A stretch of DNA of 36,191 nucleotides from NCBI GenBank assembly GCA_964604195.1, contig CAZRXW010000010.1, forward strand, positions 1-36,191, given 5' to 3'. Shown in pieces: positions 8,598-15,032 of this stretch (positions are counted from its first letter, which is position 1; every line of letters starts with the position of its first letter). Source of the stretch: SSEF01 sp964604195. GTDB lineage: Bacteria > Patescibacteriota > Minisyncoccia > Moranbacterales > UBA1568. The notes beneath the pieces were generated by a model. The model did no database searches, had not been told where the DNA came from, and was given only the letters and a program-made list of their open reading frames with translations. Both the position numbers and the translations under genes were made by a program.

Positions 8598-10007
8598 CTA
8601 TTTCTTACTAACGTCAACCAAGAAACTGCCTAAGTTTCTTCGGCCAATGATAGCACGATATTGGAGTGATGAACGATCAACGATAGTTGGCTTTGCCAAG
8701 ATCTCTTGTTTGTCTAGGAGGAGGGTCAGATTTATTTTGGGACGGAGCGAGAAACCGTTTGATGAATATACAAAAGCGACGTCAGCAAGATCAGGGTGCT
8801 TGCCAAAAATTTCCTTTCGGATTCTCTCTTCGGCTTGACTTGCTTCCTCACGATTAGCAACAGTTGGTTTCGGAATTGACTCGAAAACAGTGAGCGCCTC
8901 ATCAAAGCCGAGTTCTTCGGCAAGCCCGCGATCGATTGAACTTGAATCAGCACCGGTATCAATCTTGGCTTCGACTTCGATTTCGACGCCGTTTTTACCA
9001 ATGAACTTAACCTTCTCGATAGACCCGATAACATGCTTCCCTGAAAGCTCCTCAATGTTTTCTTCGATTTCGCCACCAAAAAGATTCATTCCTACTCGAA
9101 CGCCATGATCAACACTTTTAATCTTGAGCCCGCGCACTCGTTCGAGACGCTCCTTGAGGCCAGCTATGTTGGCGAGCTGGATAGAGAGGCCAGGTCTCGC
9201 ATTAAGCTCGAGAATGACCGCCCCGAGGTCACGGTCAATGGCCACGTCGGCACCGAGAAAACCGAGCCCGGTAGCGTCTTGAGCGGTGACCGCCATCGTT
9301 AGAATATCTTTCCAGCGAGGAATTTTGATACCAGAAAGAAGAAGTCTGGTCCCGGGGACGTACTCAATCCTTTTCCCTTTGCCAATAATAGCTGTGGTGG
9401 TAGTACCGTTGGCCATGTCGATACCGACACCGATAGCCCCTTGCTGAAGGTTTGCTTTTCCTCCCGAACTTATCGTCGGGAGACGAAGCATGGCCATAAC
9501 TGGCACACGGTTGAAGATAATAACGCGGATGTCAGGGATCCCTTTATAGGTGTAAGGTTTGAGAATCTTGGAAAGTTTCAATCTTTCTTCAAAGAAGGCA
9601 ATGTCAGGACTGTTGGAAAGAGAAAAGGAACCATCGAGGATGTTGCGGATGTGGTTTTTGAGATCATCAACGGTAACAGTGCTCCCGTCTGCCTTTACCC
9701 AGGTATCAGGATGGTTTTTCTTTCGGGCATAAACCACAAGAATCCCTTCACCGCCAAAGCCCCGATTCGGTTTGAGAGCAAAACTGTTGGGAAGGGTATT
9801 CCAATCGAAAGCATCAAGGGCTGCTTGATTCTTAATTTTGGCTATGAGTCCCGGGACAGGAATGCCAGCTTGTTTGAGCACTCGCTTGCAGAGGAGTTTC
9901 TGATCGGCAATTCGTTTTCCTTTGGTATGATTGTACGGCCGCACATAGTCGAGATTGCGGGCATTCATTCCGAGGATGGCCTTTTGAGCCTGAAAGAAAG
10001 AGAACAT
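8598..10007 (-). CDS. alpha-L-glutamate-ligase-like ATP-grasp fused to a retropepsin-like domain
   Basis: About 469 aa. The N-terminal two thirds are a RimK-like ATP-grasp: FALKPNRGFGGEGILVV for nucleotide binding, DIRVIIF, and VILELNARPGLSIQ with the metal-binding E and N. The C-terminal part (about 320-469) is the aspartyl-protease-like domain found next to such ligases (RimB-type, formerly DUF785), with IDTGADSSSI and IIGRRNLGSFLVDVS. In many proteobacteria these are separate genes beside a 7-TM protein; here they are one polypeptide. I start at the ATG at 10007 (MFSFFQAQKAILGMNARN), 4 bp after the 7-TM stop. A longer frame begins at 10142 but its extra 45 residues are the antisense of the 7-TM gene. 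Confidence 0.87.
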   Translation of the reverse strand: MFSFFQAQKAILGMNARNLDYVRPYNHTKGKRIADQKLLCKRVLKQAGIPVPGLIAKIKNQAALDAFDWNTLPNSFALKPNRGFGGEGILVVYARKKNHPDTWVKADGSTVTVDDLKNHIRNILDGSFSLSNSPDIAFFEERLKLSKILKPYTYKGIPDIRVIIFNRVPVMAMLRLPTISSGGKANLQQGAIGVGIDMANGTTTTAIIGKGKRIEYVPGTRLLLSGIKIPRWKDILTMAVTAQDATGLGFLGADVAIDRDLGAVILELNARPGLSIQLANIAGLKERLERVRGLKIKSVDHGVRVGMNLFGGEIEENIEELSGKHVIGSIEKVKFIGKNGVEIEVEAKIDTGADSSSIDRGLAEELGFDEALTVFESIPKPTVANREEASQAEERIRKEIFGKHPDLADVAFVYSSNGFSLRPKINLTLLLDKQEILAKPTIVDRSSLQYRAIIGRRNLGSFLVDVSKK

Positions 10008-10011
10008 AGGA

Positions 10012-10671
10012 TTAGCGCTCCGCTTTGAGAATGGTGCGGAAACGAATAAGCTCGATGAGGCGGAGCCCGGTCCATTTACCGAGTCCGATATTGATAACAA
10101 TCGTAAAGAGGATGGCCCAAGGATAGTGGAGAAAGAAGTCACGGATCCAGGCCTGGCTCACGATAAAGAAACCGATTACTGAGATAACGAGCGTTTCGAA
10201 TGCAAGGATAAGGGCAGTCTTGGACCCTTGTTCTATCTGGGTAGCGACAAATTTTTCCGTGAGGGTGATCATGATGAGAAGCGGGAAGATATCGACAGCA
10301 GCGAGGCCGGTACGCTTGAGACTAGCACCGAGGGCTAGGATACCGAGAATGGTGAGTGAAATAATAGAGAGGGTAATGGCGACACGGGGGAGATAGAGGA
10401 GGCGAAAATATCGGAGGAGGTAGCGCGAGAGGATGCCAACGCCAAGCACTGCCAAAAAGATGGCGATACCATACTTGAGCCCTTTTTCTCCAAAAGCCAG
10501 GAAAGCAAAGGTGATAATAGAGGGGGTATAAATACCGAAGGCCTTGACTCCAATAATCTGTCTTGAGAAAGCCACAATGGTGGCGATTACTGGAAGCATA
10601 AGAAGGAGATACACTGTTTCTAGAGGTACTCCAGCATGAACAAAGAAATTTACAATCGAGTGGTAGTTCAT
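10012..10671 (-). CDS. seven-TM membrane protein (7TM_transglut-type, without transglutaminase part)
   Basis: About 219 aa with roughly seven hydrophobic helices, beginning MNYHSIVNFFVHAGVPLETVYLLL. The region GVKAFGIYTPSIITFAFL is characteristic of the 7-TM domain usually fused to an inactive transglutaminase domain and encoded beside alpha-L-glutamate-ligase-like genes. The extracytoplasmic transglutaminase-like part is absent here. The frame extends to a TTG at 10689, but that lies in a hairpin and the ATG at 10671 is the natural start. As first gene of the cluster it may anchor the ligase-protease or move its product; that is inference. Confidence 0.82.
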   Translation of the reverse strand: MNYHSIVNFFVHAGVPLETVYLLLMLPVIATIVAFSRQIIGVKAFGIYTPSIITFAFLAFGEKGLKYGIAIFLAVLGVGILSRYLLRYFRLLYLPRVAITLSIISLTILGILALGASLKRTGLAAVDIFPLLIMITLTEKFVATQIEQGSKTALILAFETLVISVIGFFIVSQAWIRDFFLHYPWAILFTIVINIGLGKWTGLRLIELIRFRTILKAER

Positions 10672-10679
10672 AGAAAAGG

Positions 10680-10701
10680 TTTGCCGCAATAGAGCGGCAA
10701 A
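10680..10701 (-). terminator. hairpin between ruvC and the 7-TM gene
   Basis: TTTGCCGC (10680-10687) and GCGGCAAA (10694-10701) form an 8-bp stem with a 6-nt loop. Read on the minus strand it is followed by CCTTTTC, a weak T-tract, so it may partly end the ruvC transcript or act as a processing site within a longer operon. Confidence 0.5.
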
Positions 10702-10737
10702 AGTATTAAAAGTAATCCTTAGTAACGAAAGAAAAAA

Positions 10738-11226
10738 TTATTTACCTACTGACTCCATTTTATACCGAGCGAAGTCACAGAGGGCAATAGCGAGAGCATC
10801 GGCAGCATCGTCAGGTTTAGGGAGAGCAGAAAGGCCGAGGAGTTTTTGCGTCATGAGCTGCATCTGCTGCTTGTCAGCTCGGCCATAATTGGTGAGGGAT
10901 TGTTTTACTTGAAGGGGGGTGTACTCGGCGATACTAAGAGAGAAATCCGCCAGTGTCAAGAGGATGATACCCCTTGCTTCGGCTACGGTGATTGCAGTCT
11001 TTTGATTGTTGAAAAAGAAGAGTTCTTCGACGGCTGCACGATCGGGCTGATAGCGTTTGATGATAGTCGTGAGGTCACTCCGGATTTCTTGGAGGCGAGT
11101 CTCAATGGGGAGGGCTTTATCAGTAGCGATATGGCCATAGGCAATAGCTTTTGGTTTCCCATGGGTTGCTTCTATCATACCCCATCCGACCGTCGCGGTG
11201 CCGGGATCGATACCTAAAATGCGCAT
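10738..11226 (-). CDS. ruvC: Holliday junction endonuclease RuvC
   Basis: Resolvase of the RuvABC system. The 162 aa match the family length. The RNase-H fold starts MRILGIDPGTATVGWG with catalytic D7, followed by the VEELFF glutamate (E67) and the terminal acidic pair in KPDDAADALAIA (about D140 and D143). It begins 13 bp after the TrmB-type regulator, so both are probably on one mRNA. ruvB and ruvA are elsewhere in the window (18552 and 33272) rather than in one operon. Confidence 0.96.
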   Translation of the reverse strand: MRILGIDPGTATVGWGMIEATHGKPKAIAYGHIATDKALPIETRLQEIRSDLTTIIKRYQPDRAAVEELFFFNNQKTAITVAEARGIILLTLADFSLSIAEYTPLQVKQSLTNYGRADKQQMQLMTQKLLGLSALPKPDDAADALAIALCDFARYKMESVGK

Positions 11227-11238
11227 AAAGAGGCAGTA

Positions 11239-12027
11239 TTATTCTGGATCAAATGTCAGTGCTCGTGGTCGGTCATACTTCCCCTCCAGCGCTTCCCAGA
11301 GGAGTTCAAAGGCCTCACCAATAGCAATGGCAAATTTGGGCGATTCAACAATGAGGGTTTGGGCACTTTCGATGAGGCAGATACGGACAAATTGTTTGTC
11401 GCAGGATTCGATAGAGACTTTGGCGCTGTAGAGCTCTGGAGGCATGAATTTAGCCTCAATGCTACCTTTCCCCGGTTCGAGGTACTTGGCATAATCTCTC
11501 AGATTAGAGTTGTCGACCGTAATGCCACGAACCTTGGGACCATATTTTTCTTTGTACTCATTCCATTCGAGAAACACCTTGGTCACTTCTGGCGAAGCAT
11601 CTTCCGGCGAGGCAAAGAAGCCAACAATTTCTTTCCCGTGAAGTTCGTGCTTTTTATAGTCATAGGCCTGACGCATGCCATCGGCCCCTTCGTAGTACAT
11701 GATACTTGGCTTTTCAGCGGTGCCTTTTTGGAACGAACGCAGTTCTGGGAGGATAGCTCGGGCGGCTCGTAGCTTTTCACTTTGTTCTTCTATAAAGGCA
11801 TCAGGAGTACGGGCGATGTAGCGTTTCTTGTCTTCACCTGGGACATGAACGACAAGACCCTTTTCTACTAGCTCCTCAGCGATGACATAGGCTGTGGGGC
11901 GCTTCAATTCGGCCTTTTTAGCAATCTGGTAGGGGGTAGCCGGTCCAAGCTGAAGCAGGGCTAAGTATATTTTAGCTTCCTTTTCGGAAAGCCCGAGATT
12001 TTTGAGAGGATCCAATAAGTGTTCCAT
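11239..12027 (-). CDS. TrmB-family transcriptional regulator (first copy)
   Basis: About 262 aa. An N-terminal winged helix-turn-helix, LSEKEAKIYLALLQLGPATPYQIAKKA and VIAEELVEKGLV, is followed by a short coiled segment and a C-terminal TrmB-type effector region. I place the start at the ATG at 12027 (MEHLLDPLKNLG): a good promoter puts transcription start on that ATG, and the longer frame to 12051 would run through the -10 element. TrmB proteins usually sense sugars; the ligand here is unknown. It is divergent from the accessory genes starting at 12302, so it is a good candidate for controlling them. A paralogue lies at 13965-14771. Confidence 0.85.
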   Translation of the reverse strand: MEHLLDPLKNLGLSEKEAKIYLALLQLGPATPYQIAKKAELKRPTAYVIAEELVEKGLVVHVPGEDKKRYIARTPDAFIEEQSEKLRAARAILPELRSFQKGTAEKPSIMYYEGADGMRQAYDYKKHELHGKEIVGFFASPEDASPEVTKVFLEWNEYKEKYGPKVRGITVDNSNLRDYAKYLEPGKGSIEAKFMPPELYSAKVSIESCDKQFVRICLIESAQTLIVESPKFAIAIGEAFELLWEALEGKYDRPRALTFDPE

Positions 12028-12033
12028 GACCCT

Positions 12034-12062
12034 ATAATATACCTTTTTCATAAAATAGTCAA
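12034..12062 (-). promoter_or_regulatory. promoter of the first TrmB gene, probably leaderless
   Basis: On the minus strand TTGACT (12062-12057) and TATTAT (12039-12034) are 17 bp apart. Transcription would begin about 7 bp on, at the A of the ATG at 12027, so the mRNA is probably leaderless. Confidence 0.65.
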
Positions 12063-12137
12063 TACTTTTGACAAATAAAATAGCAAAATAAAACTAAATA
12101 GCTATAATAAAGCAAAAAATAGTATAAAAATAGGACA

Positions 12138-12155
12138 TATATTTGCGTAAATATA
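12138..12155. promoter_or_regulatory. palindrome, candidate TrmB operator
   Basis: TATATTTGCGTAAATATA is a dyad with 7-bp arms around GCGT, ten bases upstream of the rightward -35 hexamer and within the divergent intergenic region. Position and symmetry suggest an operator for the adjacent TrmB regulator; this is inference. Confidence 0.5.
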
Positions 12156-12165
12156 GACGGTATTA

Positions 12166-12194
12166 TTGACATTATGCTGTTTTCAGAGTATAAT
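12166..12194 (+). promoter_or_regulatory. full-consensus sigma-70 promoter of the accessory island
   Basis: TTGACA (12166-12171) and TATAAT (12189-12194) are exactly 17 bp apart, a perfect match to the housekeeping consensus. Transcription would start near 12201, giving a leader of about 100 nt before the ATG at 12302. Confidence 0.88.
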
Positions 12195-12200
12195 ACGGAG

Positions 12201-12301
12201 TCAAGTTGAGTAAGGGAAACCTGAAATAATTTGATCCAGTTCTTTCAAACCACCGGCATAAACGCCACCCGCTCCTCGGGGTTCTGGGGAAAGGAGTCAT
12301 C
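12201..12301 (+). promoter_or_regulatory. leader with possible SD sequestration
   Basis: The leader ends with a strong SD, AAGGAG (12291-12296), five bases before ATG 12302. CTCCT (12272-12276), held in the loop of a CCCG/CGGG hairpin, is complementary to AGGAG of that SD, so the transcript could hide its own ribosome binding site. This leader does not align with the paired RNA element found further downstream. Confidence 0.4.
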
Positions 12302-12779
12302 ATGTTCCAAGATCACGCTACCGAAATCCTTGTTGCCCGTGGTCAAATCGCCCGAATCAACCTGAGCGTTCATTGTGAGTACGAGATGGGAATTCTCAAG
12401 GACCCCCAAGCAGTTTGACGTAGGCTACCTGGTCTGGACACAAGACCGTAACCCAGCAAACTGTCCCGCATTTGTGCACATCAAACTGGATTGGCGTGGT
12501 GAGGTCCACCATGTGTCCTACCGAACAGTGGGACACTCGAATACCAGTACGCCAGCAAGCCGTCTTCCGAGGAGGAATCTGGAATGTGGTGATAACGACG
12601 AGTTTTTGGAGCAAACCATGCTTCAGATGGAGGAATGGTTTTGGGGTCTGCCAATGCGACGTGCTTGTGAGGTCTTGCGAGTAAACAAGATTGTGAAGCA
12701 TTCGGGGTGTTTTCCCTCCAAGCTTCAGGGCCTCGAGATAGAGGTCGTAAACTCAGGAACGCAGATTTGGCGGGAGTAA
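12302..12779 (+). CDS. uncharacterised protein, reading frame broken after codon 35
   Basis: Not a recognised family. Translation from the well-placed ATG gives MFQDHATEILVARGQIARIN onward but stops at a TGA at 12416-12418. The +1 frame then continues cleanly to 12779 (KQFDVGYLVWTQDRNPANC onward, ending SGTQIWRE). That second frame alone could start only at a GTG at 12375 without SD. The switch point is at the run of five C (12403-12407): dropping one C yields a single protein of about 158 aa. It may be a sequencing error in the homopolymer, a real mutation, or programmed +1 frameshifting. First gene after the consensus promoter; GC-richer than the chromosome around it. Confidence 0.6.
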
Positions 12780-12952
12780 GCTGAGTGGTTGGGGAATGCA
12801 GTCCCTTTCAATAACCTGCCGTTACATTCGGGGACGTTACTTCCGAAAGTTTTGGAGAAGCGTTGAATCAAACACTTCTCCTCTCCATCAAGTTTCCGAA
12901 ATGGTTCGGAGACTTGTAGAGAAACAGTTCTTTTCAATCAAGGAGATCCTAC
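12780..12952 (+). promoter_or_regulatory. structured leader of the receiver-domain gene
   Basis: It contains hairpins GGAGAAG/CTTCTCC (12854-12860 and 12875-12881) and TCCGAA/TTCGGA (12895-12900 and 12905-12910). It ends with SD AAGGAG (12940-12945), 7 bases before ATG 12953. I see no convincing small ORF and no promoter hexamers here. Confidence 0.45.
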
Positions 12953-13360
12953 ATGAACCGACTCAATGTTCTCGTCATTGACGATGATCCGTGTTTCATG
13001 CCCTTTCTCTATCAGCGCTATGAGGCGAGTGCCGAGTTTGTGTTTGCTACGACGGAAACGGAAATGGAAGAACACCTCAAGAAGCAGAAGTTCGATGTCA
13101 TTCTCATGGACGGTTCCTTGCTGGGATGGAGAAGGGGACTGAGCGAGGGAGCTGATGTCGTCCGCATGCTTCGCAGCCGTGGTCTTGCCATACCCATCAT
13201 CATGTTTTCCGGAGAACAAGAGAGGAATGAATCAGGCATGATGGCTGGCGCAGATGCCGTCTGGAGCAAAGATAACCTCTATAAAAAAGAGGCAAAGATG
13301 ACACTTGTTGCGACGATCGCTGTGGTTCGCGATATCAGGATCCTTCGAGGGGTAGGATAA
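12953..13360 (+). CDS. stand-alone response-regulator receiver (REC) domain protein
   Basis: 135 aa consisting only of a receiver domain: acidic pocket VLVIDDDP (D11, D12), phosphoacceptor D53 in VILMDGSLLG, the switch Ser in IIMFSG (S86), and the conserved Lys in WSKDN (K106). There is no output domain, so it probably works by protein-protein contact after phosphorylation. The start is fixed by AAGGAG 7 bases upstream. No histidine kinase is encoded nearby. It belongs to the GC-richer accessory island. A second, degenerate receiver is encoded at 15693-16043. Confidence 0.85.
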   Translation: MNRLNVLVIDDDPCFMPFLYQRYEASAEFVFATTETEMEEHLKKQKFDVILMDGSLLGWRRGLSEGADVVRMLRSRGLAIPIIMFSGEQERNESGMMAGADAVWSKDNLYKKEAKMTLVATIAVVRDIRILRGVG

Positions 13361-13372
13361 GCAGTCGCGTTT

Positions 13373-13430
13373 CTCTCGTCCGCGTTATGACGAGAGCTTT
13401 ATAAAGATTTTGAAGCAATTCGAAATCTTT
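13373..13430 (+). terminator. two strong hairpins after the receiver gene
   Basis: CTCTCGTC/GACGAGAG (13373-13380, 13389-13396) is followed by CTTTATA. A 12-bp stem AAAGATTTTGAA/TTCGAAATCTTT (13403-13414, 13419-13430) is closed by a GCAA tetraloop. T-tracts are short, so they may act as a partial terminator, as mRNA end protection, or as part of the following leader RNA. Confidence 0.5.
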
Positions 13431-13463
13431 TAGAGAAAGTCCTTTGAAACACCATGATTCTCA

Positions 13464-13570
13464 AACTAGGTTTTAGAATTTCACGCGTGATCGATAGCGC
13501 GTGGAATCCTAAGACTTAGGCACTCCACTTGATCGGCCCGTATTGGGTAACGAGAGTAGGGAGTGAGGAG
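13464..13570 (+). ncRNA. cis-regulatory RNA element, copy A (unidentified, covarying with copy B)
   Basis: This leader aligns end to end with 14921-15026. P1: 13466-13478 pairs with 13507-13519. Its apical stem CACGCG/CGCGTG (13482-13487, 13498-13503) carries the conserved loop TGATCGATA. P2: CACTCC (13521-13526) pairs with GGAGTG (13560-13565). A small CCC/GGG stem lies inside P2, followed by the conserved GGGTAACGAGAG. The SD AGGAG (13566-13570) directly follows P2, 5 bases before ATG 13576. Loop GATCGA can pair with TTGATC (13529-13534) as a possible pseudoknot. I do not recognise a known riboswitch class. Confidence 0.8.
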
Positions 13571-13575
13571 ACATC

Positions 13576-13878
13576 ATGCAAGTCAAGCAAACCCAAGTTT
13601 TCGAAGCCAATGAAGTCCAGATTCATGGTGGACGTGATGGGGACAGCTTTGGAAATTGGTGGTGGGTTCCGAGTCACAGGCTTCCCAAGGTCCAGCTTGG
13701 AAAGAAGCTGGTAGTCCTCCATCCGTGCAATTGTGGTTGCTGGACAGAAAACAGCACGGAACGTGCCAGGGAGGTAGTTCGGGGTAGTAGTGGCCCGCTG
13801 TTCGTACTACGTGCGATTGACGAGAAGTATATCGTCCAAGAGCACGAAGACGGGCGGTGGTTCATCATTGATCGCTAA
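13576..13878 (+). CDS. uncharacterised 100-aa protein downstream of RNA element A
   Basis: Not recognised. It starts MQVKQTQVFEANEVQIHGG and contains a Gly/Trp-rich stretch (FGNWWWVPSHRLP), a cysteine cluster HPCNCGCW that might bind metal, and ends DGRWFIIDR. Mostly beta-like and soluble, with no signal peptide or TM helix. The start is set by AGGAG at 13566-13570. It is the gene immediately controlled by the structured leader and the last gene before the terminator at 13930. GC-richer than flanking household genes. Confidence 0.7.
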   Translation: MQVKQTQVFEANEVQIHGGRDGDSFGNWWWVPSHRLPKVQLGKKLVVLHPCNCGCWTENSTERAREVVRGSSGPLFVLRAIDEKYIVQEHEDGRWFIIDR

Positions 13879-13888
13879 CACCGACCAG

Positions 13889-13966
13889 CCGCAGAGCTTG
13901 CTAACTGCGGAATAGAAATGAAGCAGCAAAAGCGTCGTTGGAAATCCTACGACGCTTCTTCTTTTT
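13889..13966. terminator. tandem hairpins ending in an intrinsic terminator
   Basis: A first stem CCGCAG/CTGCGG (13889-13894, 13905-13910) is followed by AAGCGTCGT/ACGACGCTT (13930-13938, 13949-13957) with a T-rich tail CTTCTTTTT. It lies between convergent genes and likely serves both the accessory operon and the TrmB gene. Confidence 0.88.
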
Positions 13967-14771
13967 ACTGCGCCATTTCCCAGAGCATGAGAAAGAAAAG
14001 TCTATAGTTTTCGGCGACGGCAGGGGATTTTACGATATAGATGAGCGGTGGATTGAGAAAGGTGTAGAAACTAACAGAATCTTTGCGGACAACCATATGA
14101 GCCACGCCCCTCGGAAGCTTTTCCATAAAACGATACTCCTGATTCGGGTAAATGCCAATAAATTTTTTGTAATAAGATTCCTCGTTGTTACTTCCCAGAT
14201 ATCTCACACAGATGTTCTTTTTTTGCTTGTGGCTGAGGTATCGGTTGATGGTGTTCCCCATGACTTTCGTAAATCCATCTGTGGCACCGCCAATAATATA
14301 TTCTGTGTCACCAGTCTCCATTTTTTCGACATTTTCCATCTCAAAACGCTTGATAGCCTCATCTCCCTGGACAACTTCGAAGTCTTGTTCATAACCGAGA
14401 CGTGAAAAGGTGGAGAGCTCATGGACAATCTGTTCAGCTTCAACTAGCTTTCGTCTGGCTATTTTTTCGATTTCTCCTTGTGAAACAGCTTTATAGCGAG
14501 ACTGTTTGCCATGGGGGATCTCGATGACGAGACCACGTTCATGGAGTGAAGGGAGGGCGGTATAGACGTATTGACGGGGGATAGCGGCCTTTTTGGCGAT
14601 ATCTGAGCCGCCAAGTTCTCTTCCGGCTTCGAGGAGGGCGATATAGACCGCGGTTTCACTTTCGGATAGGCCAAAGTCCTGGAGCATGGCCGCTGCCCGT
14701 TCATGTTCCGAGAGAACAGATTTTTCCAGTATTTTTGACCGTTTGGTTTTTGTGATTTCTAAATCTGTCAT
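13965..14771 (-). CDS. TrmB-family transcriptional regulator (second copy)
   Basis: 268 aa. A charged N-terminal extension of about 30 residues precedes the winged helix-turn-helix, FGLSESETAVYIALLEAGRE and VYTALPSLHERGLVIEIPHG, followed by a coiled segment and a C-terminal effector domain (about 120-268). It resembles the regulator at 11239-12027 in fold and position: each sits divergent to a TTGACA-17 promoter of the accessory genes. A minus-strand -10 (14789-14784) leaves only about 6 nt of leader, in line with a near-leaderless mRNA. The effector is unknown. Confidence 0.85.
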   Translation of the reverse strand: MTDLEITKTKRSKILEKSVLSEHERAAAMLQDFGLSESETAVYIALLEAGRELGGSDIAKKAAIPRQYVYTALPSLHERGLVIEIPHGKQSRYKAVSQGEIEKIARRKLVEAEQIVHELSTFSRLGYEQDFEVVQGDEAIKRFEMENVEKMETGDTEYIIGGATDGFTKVMGNTINRYLSHKQKKNICVRYLGSNNEESYYKKFIGIYPNQEYRFMEKLPRGVAHMVVRKDSVSFYTFLNPPLIYIVKSPAVAENYRLFFLMLWEMAQ

Positions 14772-14783
14772 AAATATATTTAC

Positions 14784-14789
14784 AGTATA
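14784..14789 (-). promoter_or_regulatory. -10 element of the second TrmB gene
   Basis: TATACT on the minus strand, 12 bases before the start codon at 14771. No good -35 hexamer is seen at the usual distance, so activation or autoregulation is possible. Confidence 0.45.
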
Positions 14790-14827
14790 TCATATTATTG
14801 CTTTTTTTAAGGTAAAAATGTATTTAA

Positions 14828-14840
14828 AATATGACATATT
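14828..14840. promoter_or_regulatory. palindrome, candidate TrmB operator
   Basis: AATATGACATATT is a perfect dyad with 6-bp arms around one base, ending 4 bases before the rightward -35 hexamer. It occupies the same place relative to the promoter as the palindrome at 12138-12155. Confidence 0.5.
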
Positions 14841-14844
14841 AATA

Positions 14845-14873
14845 TTGACAGTATAGAAAATTTGAGCTATACT
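14845..14873 (+). promoter_or_regulatory. strong sigma-70 promoter of the second half of the island
   Basis: TTGACA (14845-14850) and TATACT (14868-14873) are 17 bp apart. Start near 14880, giving about 150 nt of leader that contains RNA element B. Confidence 0.87.
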
Positions 14874-14920
14874 ATGGCTTCACGATAGGAAAGCGAACAA
14901 GTTCTTTCCAGTCAGCCTCC

Positions 14921-15026
14921 AACTAGATCTTAGGAATACAGGGAGTGATCGATACCTCCCTTTCTCCTAAGGCCTAGGCACACCTCTCGATCGACCCAAG
15001 TTGGGTAACGAGAGATGGTGTGGGAG
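14921..15026 (+). ncRNA. cis-regulatory RNA element, copy B (unidentified, covarying with copy A)
   Basis: Same architecture as copy A. P1 is 14923-14935 with 14965-14977. The apical stem AGGGAG/CTCCCT (14940-14945, 14956-14961) differs wholly in sequence from copy A yet still pairs, and carries the same loop TGATCGATA. P2 CACACC/GGTGTG (14979-14984, 15017-15022) shows a T-A to A-T swap relative to copy A and extends through TCTCG/CGAGA (14985-14989, 15009-15013). ACCC/GGGT forms the inner hairpin. The SD GGAG (15023-15026) follows P2 at once, 6 bases before ATG 15033. Confidence 0.8.
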
Positions 15027-15032
15027 ATGAAG

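Noticed and set aside
9441..10028. 195-codon + frame opposite the ligase gene
   Set aside because: Antisense shadow of the ATP-grasp domain.
10008..10142. N-terminal extension of the ligase-retropepsin protein to 10142
   Set aside because: The extra 45 residues are low-complexity and overlap the 7-TM gene, while an ATG at 10007 gives a 4-bp intergenic gap.
12302..12418. Alternative genetic code (TGA as Gly) to explain the early stop
   Set aside because: TGA ends several overlapping genes in the window (ATGA junctions at 18239 and 34803), and reading through it here soon reaches a TAA.
12796..12981. 61-codon frame before the receiver gene
   Set aside because: Overlaps the receiver gene start and SD, and spans hairpins; no SD of its own.
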